Source: Clavelina lepadiformis | Lineage: Eukaryota; Chordata; Ascidiacea; Aplousobranchia; Clavelinidae | Direction: 5' to 3' | Assembly: GCF_947623445.1 (NCBI RefSeq) | Contig: NC_135240.1 | Coordinates: 28,086,001 to 28,150,000, forward strand | DNA length: 64,000 bases | In this document: piece after piece, positions 22,670 through 34,784 of the stretch | Layout of the letters: each line of letters starts with the position of its first letter | Position numbering within the stretch: the first letter of the stretch is position 1 | Notes under the pieces: model-generated | What the model was told of the DNA's origin: nothing | The model's input: the letters and a program-made list of their open reading frames with translations, nothing else | The model's database searches: none | Made by a program: the position numbers and the translations under genes

Positions 22670-23052
22670 TGCGATATATCTACATCACAATGTCTTGAAC
22701 AAATGCTGCACGACACCGGTTTTGTAGCTGACATCAAACAACAGATGCAGCCGACCTTAGTTTGTAACGCAATAAATAGGCCAACTAGTGTAACTTGTGT
22801 TCGGTATTTTCTTTTCGAGTATATAGGCATTCATTAAAGTTACAGTATCATACTTTTGAGCTATTGAATACCAAACCTTTAAACTTTCATTCCCTAATTT
22901 GTCTTCTGCTGGGCAAAGATAACCGAATGTTAAATACAAATATACAAGCACCGACTTTAATATGTATATTATACAAGAACCGTGTTCTTCGATTATATGT
23001 AAGTACCGGCCATAATTTGTATTGGATAAGCACCGGGTTTTACGTATAAGTA
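22670..23052 (+). repeat. 51-bp-unit repeat family, copy 2, left part (split by insertion)
   Basis: It shares leader and tandem units with copies 1 and 3. It stops at ACGTATAAGTA and resumes at 40811 with ATCACCGGCC. The intact copy 3 reads straight through this point, so copy 2 is the empty-site reference that defines the ends of the element at 23053-40808. Confidence 0.85.
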
Positions 23053-23592
23053 GGCCTAATCAAAGAGATTTAAATACATGAGTAGAAACTTCTCTTTTGC
23101 GCATGACGTCATGTTTCTTTCTTTTATTCTCTTGGAGCATATTCATGAGCATATACATGCAGACGACGACAATGATTTTCAGATCTGTTTGCTGCTGGAA
23201 CAGATTAGTCTTATTATTAGGGTGCAGTTATTGGGATCCAATAGGTGTTAATTTTAATTGAAATTAATTAATGAAATCAGGTGGTAGTTTTAGGTTCAGC
23301 AATTAACTTAGTTTCAGTTCATTGAACTGATAATGCTGCTGTTTTGTATCAAGGCATGGCTTAGCCTACTTGAGTTGCGCGGGAAGATTTTTTCGTTCAC
23401 CACATTTAAGGTGAAAAATAAAATGAATGGATGAAAAATTTAGATAAACCGAGTCATATTGTATTGTTTCATCTGCGCATAAAATTACGCTCCACGCGCA
23501 GAATAAAAACTTTACAGATTAAGACTCAATAGTACAGGTCTTATGTTGCATGCAGGTTTTGAGTTATTGAAATAAGCTAAATAGTCTGAAAT
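23053..23592 (+). repeat. Left terminal inverted repeat of the THAP element
   Basis: Near-identical to the reverse complement of 40430-40808, then more diverged to about 40345. It includes 'GACGTCATG', a palindromic 'TTCAGTTCATTGAACTGA' and 'GAGTTGCGCGGGAAGATTTT'. The left tip carries an extra TAATC after GGCC relative to the right tip. Confidence 0.85.
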
Positions 23593-23656
23593 AATGGCAA
23601 ACTTGTGCTGTTTACCAATGTGCAACAACAGGTCACCTGCCGTGACTCTGTTTAAG

Positions 23657-23862
23657 CACCCGCTTCGTCAAGGATTAGCCCATAGGAAAGGGAAAAAGGA
23701 ATGCACGGATTACCCATTCGTATGGGCTAAAAAGAATATTTCCATCTTTCAAAGTAATTGTTGTAAGGCTAATCGTGTTGGAATGAGTAATCCATTTTAT
23801 GTGAAACTATGGCTGGTCATTGTACGGTGAAGGCTACTGCTGTACATTATTGAGATCTATAG
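23657..23862 (+). repeat. Left terminal inverted repeat of the 15.4-kb element
   Basis: The first ~140 bp are nearly identical to the reverse complement of the right end (for example 'CAAGGATTAGCCCATAGG'); similarity continues in blocks to 'TGAGATCTATA' at about 23862. Confidence 0.85.
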
Positions 23863-26033
23863 GCTGTTGTGTTGATACGAACTACAGCATAGTACAGTGT
23901 GATTACTCGTTAGTTTAGCATATAGCATAGGTTTATCTGTGCAAATGGCATTGGTAATGCAGTTACAACCGTTGGAGTGACTTCAGTGCATCTATAATAA
24001 ATAGTGTTATCTCGCATAAGGTAGGGCGCTGACGCACTTCGGAATTGACAGCTTTAGGTGCATTTTCGCACTTAATAATGGGGACAGAAGCTGCCAACTC
24101 AATTATTGGGTCTAACAGTGAACAACCAAAGGACGAACACAAGATCTTGCTAGAAACGACTACAATTAGCAGTCCGGGACGTTGACAATCACTACATGGC
24201 AATCATCATAGACGCAATATTTAACATTGTGACCCTTCTAGGCCTAGCCTAGTTGCAAACCTTCTAATATGTCGGTGCAGCACTGGACTACTGGTAAGTC
24301 TGTACTAAATGTCAGCACTAGATTATACCTATCTGTATACTTCTATGCCAAACTCTTCTATGGTTTGGGCAACTATCTCACCGGCTGCTAGCTATCCATT
24401 GTGGAATGCGTGGCGACTACATCCTCAAGATTTTTGAAGACTGTGCTTGCTACACCCGAACGTTTCACATGTAGACATTACCTCTTGAAAACGGAGCCCA
24501 CAGTTTCTGCATTTTGCCTACCAGACGGCAAAGTGCACCCAAATTTATTCATTCTGCACCCGGCCTTTCCATTACTGGCCATCTTGCAACCTTAATATCT
24601 TGTCGAAAAGTGCCATGATTTCCAGTCTGGCCTGATTCTGAATTCAGAAAAAGCTACTACAGTACATGCCCAGCCTGTTACGCTATTGGTATTTTTCTAG
24701 CCCACTTCGTTAGCCTGTGGCTGTTGAAGAAAACACTTCAAATATAAATATGGTAAACGACAATTAGGCTAGTCTGTCAATAGAAAGGTATGTTTACTCA
24801 GTGTTTAACGATTACAGTTGAGTAGTTGTGAAGATAACCTTGCTCTGCTGTCTACTTGTCGGGTCGTCTTGACTTTAACAAACACAAATAATTGATATTG
24901 ATTCCTCTTGATTGTATTATTTCTTAATCGGTTAAACATGTTGTTATATTACATCAACATTAGGTAGCATAATTTATCTTAAATTAGACTGAGTTTTTAA
25001 TAGAAATAAATAATGAAATAAACAAAAGGCTGTCACTAATTTGCCGGAAAACATCATGCGTTTGAAGCTATTTTTTACAGTTCCTTGTGAACCTAGCTTA
25101 AACATCATTCCATAATATACTGGTACGTGTTACTAACCTAAATCTTCCTTCCAGCAGGTTTAATGTAGCTTCAGTTAAACCTTAAATAACTAAAATCAAC
25201 TTTTTTATAACCTTTCTTTTAATCTAGCCGCCTTTTTTAAACAACAGGCTGCATGATGTACTTATAGTGATATTGACTCTTTAAACAAAACGGTGATACA
25301 GCAAGAGTGGCATAAATATAAATGGTCAGTTGTTTTCTATTGTTTGTGAAATTGTCATTGTCTGTGGTAGCGGGACGAAAAAAACAATGCTAGTCAGTGT
25401 AGTGTTATAAAATAAAATAAATTTCCACCAGCAAACAATGAGAGGGAAATGGCAGCAAAGCCCAAGGGCTTAAAATGTGCAAGGATATTGCAACCAAACA
25501 AAAAAGATGAATAAATGGTTAGTCTGGTCACTAATACCAGTAATACAGTATAAATAAACGCAATTATTAAAGTTTCATAAAATTCTTTTATGTTGGTTTC
25601 ACTGCTGCTTTGGATTTTGCTATACCTCTACATCTCAGAGCTGCATTTTACTTCTTTAACATACTGGTTACAGCGGTAGAGAGAATAAACAACTTCTATG
25701 GTACGGAATCACAACCTTTATCCTAGGATTGAGAAAAATCTTTGCACAGCTTGACTTGAGTCTTGATACTGACCTTGTCTTAGTCCAAGTTTCAACTTTT
25801 TTAATTGATTGTTTTATATTGTATTTCTCGAATTTGAAACTGTAGAATGAATTTGGAACAGCTAACTAGGACGGTAGCAAGCCGAGCCAGGTGATTTAAC
25901 TGCTACACCTTTGAGTTGGCATTTTGTGCATATTACAGCTAGTTTATAAGTAGCTGTTTGAAGATTAAGGTTTTCCTCACATCATACAGACTTTTATTAC
26001 AGGCACAGGATTTTAAAGACTAGATTAGACATC
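23863..26033. other. Left interior of the 15.4-kb element, no firm gene
   Basis: A 36-codon plus-strand frame from 24078 (MGTEAANSIIGSNSEQPKD) has coding-like composition and might be a first exon, but no partner exon was found. The rest is AT-rich without recognisable motifs. Confidence 0.35.
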
Positions 26034-29000
26034 ATGTATCAGCAGCCCCAGCGCCTGTGAGTTTTGTATAGTTCATACTCCAGTCCCTGTGTTCTCAATT
26101 GTAATGACATGAACTTTGTAAATATTTGCTGTTTATCGTAGTAGCAACTTAACTTAAATTGCTTAAATTTAACATAAAATGTCAGTATTCTATCTAACTT
26201 CTTTATAGGCAGATTAAATTTTACCCTTTTTTATAATAGTTGTTGTAAATCAGCGGTTCTTTGGGATATTACCAATCTATGCAATTCTTTCATGAACAGA
26301 AATTATATGCGCGAAAACGTTTTGTTGTTTATGAATATATTTTGTGGGCCACTTGCTAACCAGACCCAAAAAAATGTGTATAACTCCCACCTAACTCGGC
26401 GATAGGAGCTTTCGAGTATTAAATATATTGTTGAGCTGTGTATACTTTGTGTTTGTGATATATTTCATATCAAATTGTCGTGGCAAGCAAGTCACTGCAA
26501 CGGTATCCAGGTAAAAAATAGACAGTATGGGATGCACCCCCAGCTTGCTTGTGCGAATCACTCGTAAATATGGGTAACTTATGTATACTTGACCAAACGT
26601 TAATATAATCTTCAATGCTGTATTGTAAGTCATAAGTCACGGCACCTGTATCATAAATTTTTTGACATAGACAGATATTGAGACTGGGTATTCTCAACTT
26701 TTGTGCAATCGTATACAGTATATTTATATGTGCATTAGAAAGTATTCATGTTAGTTTGACTTCAGATATGGGTTTTACAGCTAATAGAAATTACACAACA
26801 ATATCTAAATGACTTGGTAGTGTGTCAATTTCAAATGACTATGTGCATACTTTTACTTAACTCCTCACTACTTGCAGGTTTGAATTTATTGTTGTTATTA
26901 TTAGACTAAAATATTTATAGCACAAGAATTTGCCTGTATGTTTACTGCAAATAGAAACTTGACCTACATGTCAAGGAATGGGAAAATTAAAAGGAGCAAG
27001 TACGTCTACTGTAAGATGTGGAAAGATGTACTTGGTTTCAAGTAGCCTACATCTTTTGGTTTGCTACTTACGTAGCATTGGTGATGACAAATGAAGTTAA
27101 GAACGGAACATATTGCATGTGTTTTGTCATTACTTACTGACATATTGCATATATTTTGTTGTGTTTCACCAGGCAATTATCAAAGTATCGTGAAGTAAAT
27201 GAGAAGAAAATACCAAGGTTTGGAGAAACACTTATTTGTTTTTTACACTTTTTTATGCAAAGTCTGTTTAAAAAGGATAGCTAATAAGATAGCAATAAAT
27301 TAGTTGTCATACCAGTTTCAAGCCTTAATACCAATAATTCGCTAATCTTAATCAGGGTAGTCCTGTTATTTTTGCTACATGGGCCAGCAATAATAGTGGT
27401 TACAATTTATTAATGATATATTTTGCATTGCATAGGCAACAACAAAAGCTAATTTTCGATATTGGATAAAAGGACCCAAAAAAGAACATGACTGGTTTGC
27501 CTCTTTTGCAAAACATTTGGTCCATTGTTGAACGCCAATACAAACAGTCACAGAATTACATGAGGTTCTGTGGGAGTTAATATAACTGCTACAAATCCTG
27601 AAATGCCAAGCACTAGTAATGTTAACAGTTCTTGTGGAGGTGAATGAAAGTAATTACTAATTAGTAAAGAGATTTCCAACATATTTGACATTTCTATTCA
27701 ATTTTTTTTACTGGAAATATTCACTTAACATTCACTTTGAATAATGAATATTGGTTTTCATTTTATCACAGGGTTGCAAGAAAACTTGAGTTACGAAATC
27801 AGAGAATCGGTTTTCAGATTGGCGATCACTTAAAGAAAAGTTGTTTAAGTTTTCCATAACCCTTTAATCGCCTGAGCGACACCCTTGCTGTGTCTGCTTT
27901 AAAGAAGTTGTCAACATAATGTGTGGTGGAGATTGTGGGCCAAAAGTATGTTACTGTTGTCAGTGCAAGGATAACTGTCATTCTTTTGTTTGGTATCATT
28001 TGCCAGACATATGGATGGTAATTAGAAACAATTACATTTTTTTACTTCCACTAAAACTAGTATTACACTATTTACTGTATAGAAATATTAAAAATAGGTA
28101 GTCAATCTTCACAAACTGCGAGTTTAACTAAACTTTCACAAATATTTGTATAATTATGTTCCTTGTTATTTATTTTCAGAAATGAGAGTGTAGCATTACA
28201 CTTTAAACCTTGCAGGAAAATTAATACAACATCCGTTAAAAGCAATAGCTTTGCAACCAGAGTCGTGTTCTTCTGCTGAAATGGCATCCTTTTCTTGGGT
28301 AGAAGAATACTCACTAAAACTACAAGAATACTATTGGTTGAAGTGAGTTGACTAAATGTTTTCTGAATGTTTACATTTCTCAATACAAAGTTTTTGTTTA
28401 TAAAATTTATGCTAGTTCCTGTTTGTAGATTGTATTGGAAAACTGAAAGTTGCGAAACTGTTGAACGTACAAATTTAAGTACTAATGCCTTTAGGAATAG
28501 AAGTATAGAATTAGAATTATGTATAATTGTATATGTATATATAATATTGTTAATTTGTAGAGAAAAAGTTGAAGGTCTGAGAGAGGACACAGCGTCTGAC
28601 ATACTTTCTGGAAAAGTTGACCAAATTGCTAAGTGAGTTGAAGGACATATCAGTGTTAAATTAAATTACTACAATAGCTCTCCATGCCAAAACCTAAACA
28701 AATATTGTAACGTCCCACTACTGCAATATAAGGAACCATTAAGAAAAGTTCCTGTGGTAAAGTTTAACTCACACATTGATGTTGGAAAGTAACAAATGAT
28801 ACAATGCTTACATATTTATCAAGTGCCATGACGAAAAAAAGAACAGAAATTTTGGAGAATATTTATTAATTAAATATTAAAAATTTTTTTTTGTCTACTT
28901 TCATTCAAAAATACCCAGGTAGTTTGTGCATGCACTATGCATAGAGGTACGTTATACAGGTAGATAAAGCTACTGTTCTATTGTTTCTAACTTAGTACAT

Positions 29001-29062
29001 GATGATTTTTCAGCTGGTTAAACAATTGTTCAACGGTTAGTGCGAAGCATCAAGAAGATTAA
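26034..29062 (+). CDS. Unrecognised eight-exon gene inside the 15.4-kb element (about 158 aa)
   Basis: Exons 26034-26056, 26955-26999, 27173-27217, 27772-27839, 28216-28342, 28429-28478, 28563-28632 and 29014-29062 join through GT-AG introns. All seven phase matches are correct and the total of 477 nt gives one open frame ending in TAA. The start at 26034 is the first in-frame ATG I could link and follows an acceptor-like TTTTATTACAG; an earlier start is possible. The N-terminal third is basic (MSRNGKIKRSKQLSKYREV, then KLELRNQRIGFQIGDHLKK). The middle is aromatic and acidic (SWVEEYSLKLQEYYW). The end contains REDTASDILSGKVDQIA. There is no signal peptide or membrane span. The basic start suggests a nucleic-acid-binding or nuclear role, but I do not recognise the family. 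It could be a captured host gene or an element gene. Confidence 0.6.
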
Positions 29063-31316
29063 CAAAAACATTCATCATTGGATAACTGTGTATAAAAAGT
29101 ACCAGAATGTTCCACAAAGTGATATGAAAAGCATAACTTTTTAAATGGTTGTCGGGTCTGGGCCAGTTTAAAATCAATGCCTGTCAATAGTAAATAGACA
29201 TAGTACCTATTCTTGCAGAAGGCTGTAAGGTTGTGAAACCATATGCGGTTACCCATCAGTTGCAAGCAGAGGTCGAACTTCTTTGTTTCATAAAGGGCCC
29301 AGTACCCTTTCAAGCAAATGGACCTAACGAAGACTGAAGATGGTGGACGTGAATAACCAATACATTTCTCTGAGCTTCAAGAAATTTTAACTGGATTTGG
29401 CTCGGAAAGCGAATGTTCAGATAACGAAGATGAAGATTAAACTAAGTAGTTTTAACCCATGCCAGTGAGCGAGTTATGCCACAAAATCACGTTTAAGTAG
29501 CTTGTTTCCATTTTTATACGCATTTTGGGTATTACACGTTCATCACATATACACTTGCCATATGTTTGTTTTGCCTCAGTAGCTTTTCTCAGGCAGTGAT
29601 AGTTCCTATGAAATATTTCAAAGAAAGAGTATGATGATTGCAAAAATCGGCAATGCCCGTTGACCTAAAACGAGCAAAGACTTGAACCCTTTGTTTTGCT
29701 ATAACGACGGCTACCCAACGCAGAAAGCGTTAACGGTAATACTGAACCAAATAATATTTATGCCGGAAAACATTTTTGAAAACTTAAAGAACATGGTTAT
29801 TGCACTTGCAGGAGTTGTTGATACGCACATGGATGGTTAAAATAAAACTCCGCTAAAAGAAACAGCATCCCAACGATTAAAACCCTTCTTCTGTGGCCAT
29901 AACACGACGTCAGGCCTTTAGTTGCACAAAAAAACATGCCAATAAACAAAATTTTTTAAAAGATTGAACCTGTATTTAGGTTACTACTGCTTATGATCAA
30001 CAAACTCCTCATTACTATACGTTTACTGGCCAAGGCAACAACGTTAAAAGTTTTTTAATTAAGTACAGGCTATAAGTTAAGGTTTACAATAAATCCCGTA
30101 GCTTTTCTTTAATGAATGACCAATGCACGATTCGGCTTAAAACAGTCCGCTCAAGAATGCAACTTGCAACATTGTTACGAGTCAATACTTAAACGATGTT
30201 GTACTCCCTTACAGCTACAACGATGGAAAATTTTTATTTCTGTGGCAAAATCTTCACCTAGTAAGTAACTAAAAAACTGTATTCGTCGTTGTGTGACCCA
30301 GCTGTTACTCAGCCCACCAAGCTAGATGTTGGGAAACGTGTGGAGTAACTACAGCGTTGTGTGGTGTCAACTGTCAATCAAACCCCGCAGATCATACCGA
30401 GTTTAGCGGATATGCCAAACACCGGTTAGCTAGGAGTTAAGTCGTACCCAGGCCATCCTGAGCAACAAAATCCGATTGTTTTGGACTGCGCGTCGGTACT
30501 GAATTTGCCAAGTCTGGGTAGGGTTTTCCTGCCACTCCATGTTTTATTTATGGTTGGTCCAAGAAGCCGCTTTGGATTTTCGGCTTGTTCTCGTAACTGA
30601 ATTTTGGTCGGTACCAACAGCTGTTTTGCTTTTAGTCGTCGGTATTGTATGTCTGCAAAGACAGAAAGCTTCGGGTGAAGCTGACGGGTTGGCTTTGTCG
30701 CCAGAAGAGCAAAGGAAAGAATGGCTTTATCGCGGTGAAACCCAGGAGGTTGGATGCCCGTAGCTTGTTAAACTGGCCGAACTGAACTGAACTGGCCGCA
30801 AGGAAGAGAATGTTCTCCAGTGGTGTGGGACCCAGATATCCAGTACAATACGTTAAACGTCGTAGTGTGCAAAACACCGTTTATGACAATATGTATTTGG
30901 TGATTGTGCGATGTAATCCCTTACACATGCGCAGGAAGCTACTCAGCGATGGGGTATAGTAGAACCACAGCTGTTGTACGAAGAGTAACAGCCAAGTGAC
31001 CATGCATGAGGTCATCATTTCTCTTTTCAGGGGGACCCGGGATGTACGTTTCTTGCGTAGTGACTCAAGTTATCGGCAAAACGTGAGCGAACTGTTCGAG
31101 ATTATTCCAAGATATTTGGGGTCTGGGCAGAAGAGCGCATAGATGTTTAAGGAGGACAAGGCTGCGGTGCCACATTGTATCATGGGCAGCTGTAAGTTGT
31201 AAAAGTACATCACCGGCCTTTTTCTTAGTTTTGAAGCTTTTCTTGATACCCTGGGTCATAAGAGTGATCTGTACTTCAGCCAGTGGGGAAGGAAGTCGAT
31301 TACGAGTAAAAAACGA
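29063..31316. other. Interior of the 15.4-kb element, no firm gene
   Basis: At 29350-29440 a short plus-strand frame ends in an acidic tail (FSELQEILTGFGSESECSDN). A minus-strand frame at 29059-29313 is rich in aromatic residues but overlaps the end of the eight-exon gene. Frames at 30426-30877 overlap on both strands. None has a recognised motif. Confidence 0.35.
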
Positions 31317-31430
31317 CTAAAAAAGACAATTTGTAGGCATAAAAATACTTACAATATTTCATATTAAAAGTTTAACAAACTTCTGTTTGCAGTTCATGTT
31401 TTTTTTTGTCTTGGAAGTATCACTCGACTC
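31317..31430 (+). repeat. ~110-bp direct repeat inside the 15.4-kb element, copy 1
   Basis: Almost identical to 34084-34192 in the same orientation, including 'GTAGGCATAAAAATACTTAC' and 'CTTCTGTTTGCAGTTCATG'. On the minus strand it contains a donor-like GTAAGT, so it may duplicate an exon edge of a minus-strand gene. Confidence 0.85.
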
Positions 31431-31439
31431 AGCGTAGAT

Positions 31440-33551
31440 CAAACGTTTGAGGACTTTCCAGAAAACTCGCAAAAGAGTTATGGGCGATAACTCTTTGGGT
31501 CCCCAAACGGTGCTTGAAGACTTGGGTCACGACGACAAAAGCTCTTCTTCACATTTTTAAATTTTATGGTGCCGCAAGTAGATAGCCGAAAGCTACTTAA
31601 CCAATACTTCAAGGCAGGACCGGCATGGAACTCTGGGCAGATGTATTTTAGACCCGGAACATTGATTGGCTTTGTTTGATGGAGGACGGCAGGGAACTCA
31701 TTTGGGGAGAAATGACCAGAGATGTTTTCGCCATCAGATGTTTCTAACCTCCAAAGGTCAAACACTTCTTTTCCCACAAGTCTGGTCCTTCTTTTCCTGT
31801 ATTCCGCATTTAGTCAGTTGTGTGGCGATCGTGTTGGATGAGAGAAGGGATGGACGAGGCAAGCGAACTGACCGGCCAGCGAGATTGTACTCCATTCCTT
31901 TCGGCTGCTGAACTGCGAGCAGTAGATAGTATTGAATTCGTAAAACCCTTCACTGCGCTAGCTTTTTTGTATTGAGTCTTTCCAAGAGCGAAGGGCTGCA
32001 TTAGCGGTGTCTAGAGAGTCGCCAGGTAAGACGAAATTTGGTAAAGGGATGGGATGTGACTCATAACGAGGTTGAAAGTCCTGCCAAGGTTTCCCTTCTG
32101 ATACACCGTTTTATAAAAGAAACCATTTATTTTCAGGAAATTTTCTTTTGATCAATCTTATCTACAATAATTGGCAAACCCAGAAACAAGGTTTTAAAAT
32201 GTGTTTTATTGATTTTGTTTTACCATGTAAACCTGAAAGAGGGCCAAAATGTTATACAATAAAAAGGCTATACTATTGTAAACGCATGTTGAACGTTAGT
32301 AAACAGTATTTTAAGTTCCGACGTGATATTGTTGGAGACATTTACGTAAAACTGGAAATTTATGGCCTTGTAGCGATTGAGCTCACCTACCACTTCGCTA
32401 ATATCACCCGAAAAGATGTCGTCCACCCATATGATAAGAGCTTTGGATTATATTGCATAGAACTTGCGTTGGTGGTTCCTTTTTAAAGTGGTGCCGGCAA
32501 GCGAGTCGTTTAAGCTTTACACTTCAAAAATCCGAAGCAGATGTTAATAATAGAGCGGAAACTTGCACGCGGACGATAACAAACAAGGTAAGGGTACAGC
32601 AAATTAACAGCTATGCCATCCGGCAACAACAAATTTATACTTTTACAGCAAATTTTTATACAAGGGGGTACACAGTTGTCGATGTTTAGACCAGATAAGA
32701 CAGTTGATGATCCGAAAACAAATTTCTTTCTGATTTAAACTTAACAATTTTCTTACTATTTCGTGGTTGTCATGCGGTGGGTATGCTAAAAAGGGGCGAG
32801 TAAAATTTTGAAGTTAACATCACGATTTTCTGTTATTAATGTGGTGACATCAAATTTGGCATGCGACCAACTTAACAAAGAAACCGTTTATCTTGTTTCG
32901 TCCATTTGTATTCGTATCGCAAAAGTGCGGCCTACATATCAAAGTTTTGCAGATATTGTAACTGCTTTTTAGTGTAAGTGTCAACCAACCAATTTAAAAA
33001 GGAATAATTTCACCAAGAAAATATGCCTTAATAGAAAATTACTTTACCAATTTAAAGCAGTGAGTCATTATCACTAAAAATGCTTTGATTCAGCAGAGTA
33101 TATTCCACGAAAGCACCGTCAAAAAGTGTAAAGCAAAAGAACGAAAATACTGAAGACAATAAAATAAAAAAACAACAAACAATTACATATGCATCCAATA
33201 TAGCTACAATTAATCAATGTTAACTTCTTAAAATTACGAAAATGCGGACATGAATGAAGGATGAAATCTTAAAATGGAATGATTGCAGCTTAAGTTAACA
33301 ACAAAATACTGTAAAAGGCGCACAGAACAAATGAAACCGTAGAAATATGGAAAAACAACGACCAGTAACTTTTCGCTCACCAATGCGTGTGTGATAATTG
33401 CATACCGTACAGTAAATTACCACAATAGATTGGCTTGATGAAATCATTGCACCGTCGTATGATAACGTAAAAATAACAAACATTACAAAAATAAGACTGG
33501 TAAATGATGTAATGTTTGATTAAAACACTGAATCATTTACAGATTTCCAAT
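31440..33551. other. Interior of the 15.4-kb element, frames of uncertain status
   Basis: Base composition is richer in GC from about 31440 to 32060 than in the neighbours, with minus-strand frames at 31478-31777 (99 codons) and 31810-32001 (63 codons) and a plus-strand frame at 32148-32486 (112 codons). No domain is recognisable. The composition shift may mark exons of another gene or a separately acquired segment. Confidence 0.35.
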
Positions 33552-34784
33552 CTACTGATCAATGTGTTGGTCTATCACCTCAGGAAAGTTCAAATTTTCT
33601 TCATTTTCACAATCATCAGTTATCATCAAAAGAACTAGATCTTTATCTGCCAGTTCTAAATTGCTATAAAGAGTATAACAGAAAAAGCACAGTGTAAAAA
33701 TTGTAAATTGTAATCTCTTTATCAATGCAAAGATTACAGAAATCACATCACTTACCCCCTTTTCAGAATCATAGTATTTTTTTGCTCATCAATACTTTTC
33801 TGGCAATCAACTGGACCACAGCTGCAGAGATTTTGAAATGGTATTCCACAAGGCATTCCAGTGATATTGAACTTGTTAATTTTAGCATATGTCAATGGGA
33901 TTTGTGCATTGTCTCACCTGAAAAGCACCAGATCAAAAATACCAAGGTATGCACAAAAACAACTTAATGTAATTAAGATGAAACAATTTCCATCAATTCT
34001 ATTTTATTTACCACATACATTCCATTGCTTGCAACAATAGGCAACACTAACGAAAACATTTCTCATTTTACACTGTTACGCTAAAAAAAGACAATCTGTA
34101 GGCATAAAAATACTTACAATATTTCATATTAAAAGTTTAACAAACTTCTGTTTGCAGTTCATGGTTTTTTTGTCTTGGAAGTATCACCAGCTGAATACAA
34201 ATATACAGAAAACATTACTTCTAACAAGAAATTTTTCATACTTCATGATTAACATGCTTAATTACAAAAGTTTACAAGAAAAGTACTACGAAAGTTCATT
34301 ATAATATATGCTTGCAGTATAGGTTAGTTAATCATGTTCTAGCAAATGTTTAGAAATGACACAGTTAATTACATAAAATTACCTTTTCAGCACTGTAAAA
34401 CCTCTATAAAGCCACTTAGATCAGTTTGCTCCAAGAAATATGCCCTTACATCCCTGTTTCAAAATGCATGGAATGTACCATTAACAAATGCCATTCCACT
34501 AACGGCCGCACCAGTTTCTTCAAGTTCATCACACTAAAACAAAAACAAGTTTCCTATGTTTGGTGTACACTGTACAGCACGGGTACAACATAGTATGGTA
34601 TACACAGCAACCTACAGCTTGAGTTATCGGAGCAATGGCATTCTTTCGAATTTTGTTTGTCATGTTTTCATCCAATTTACTTAGTGGCATACAACTTTCA
34701 GCATTAAAGATATTTGCTTTGTTATTTCCATAGTTGTTTTCTTCGGTTTGGAAGTTCTTTCCACTTGCAGGCAGAGTTTGAAAT
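33552..34784 (-). CDS. Unrecognised multi-exon gene inside the 15.4-kb element (3' part)
   Basis: Minus-strand exons 34784-34616, 34533-34479, 33912-33756 and 33663-33552 join through GT-AG introns with matching phase and end at TAG. Recognisable stretches include NKIRKNAIAPITQA, ELEETGAAVSGMAFVNG, GIPFQNLCSCGPVDC and an acidic tail DDCENEENLNFPEVIDQ. The third exon's acceptor is ambiguous (CAG or the GAG five bases on); only the second keeps the frame. A competing frame near 34380-34450 (DVRAYFLEQTDLSGFIE) may be an extra or decayed exon. 5' exons should lie above 34784, but I could not link them. No family is recognised. It is antisense to, and convergent with, the eight-exon gene. Confidence 0.5.
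34084..34192 (+). repeat. ~110-bp direct repeat inside the 15.4-kb element, copy 2
   Basis: Partner of 31317-31430; see that entry. It lies just below the 34479-34533 exon. Confidence 0.85.

Noticed and set aside
28102..28602. 166-codon minus-strand ORF
   Set aside because: It overlaps three well-supported plus-strand exons of the eight-exon gene and has low-complexity composition.
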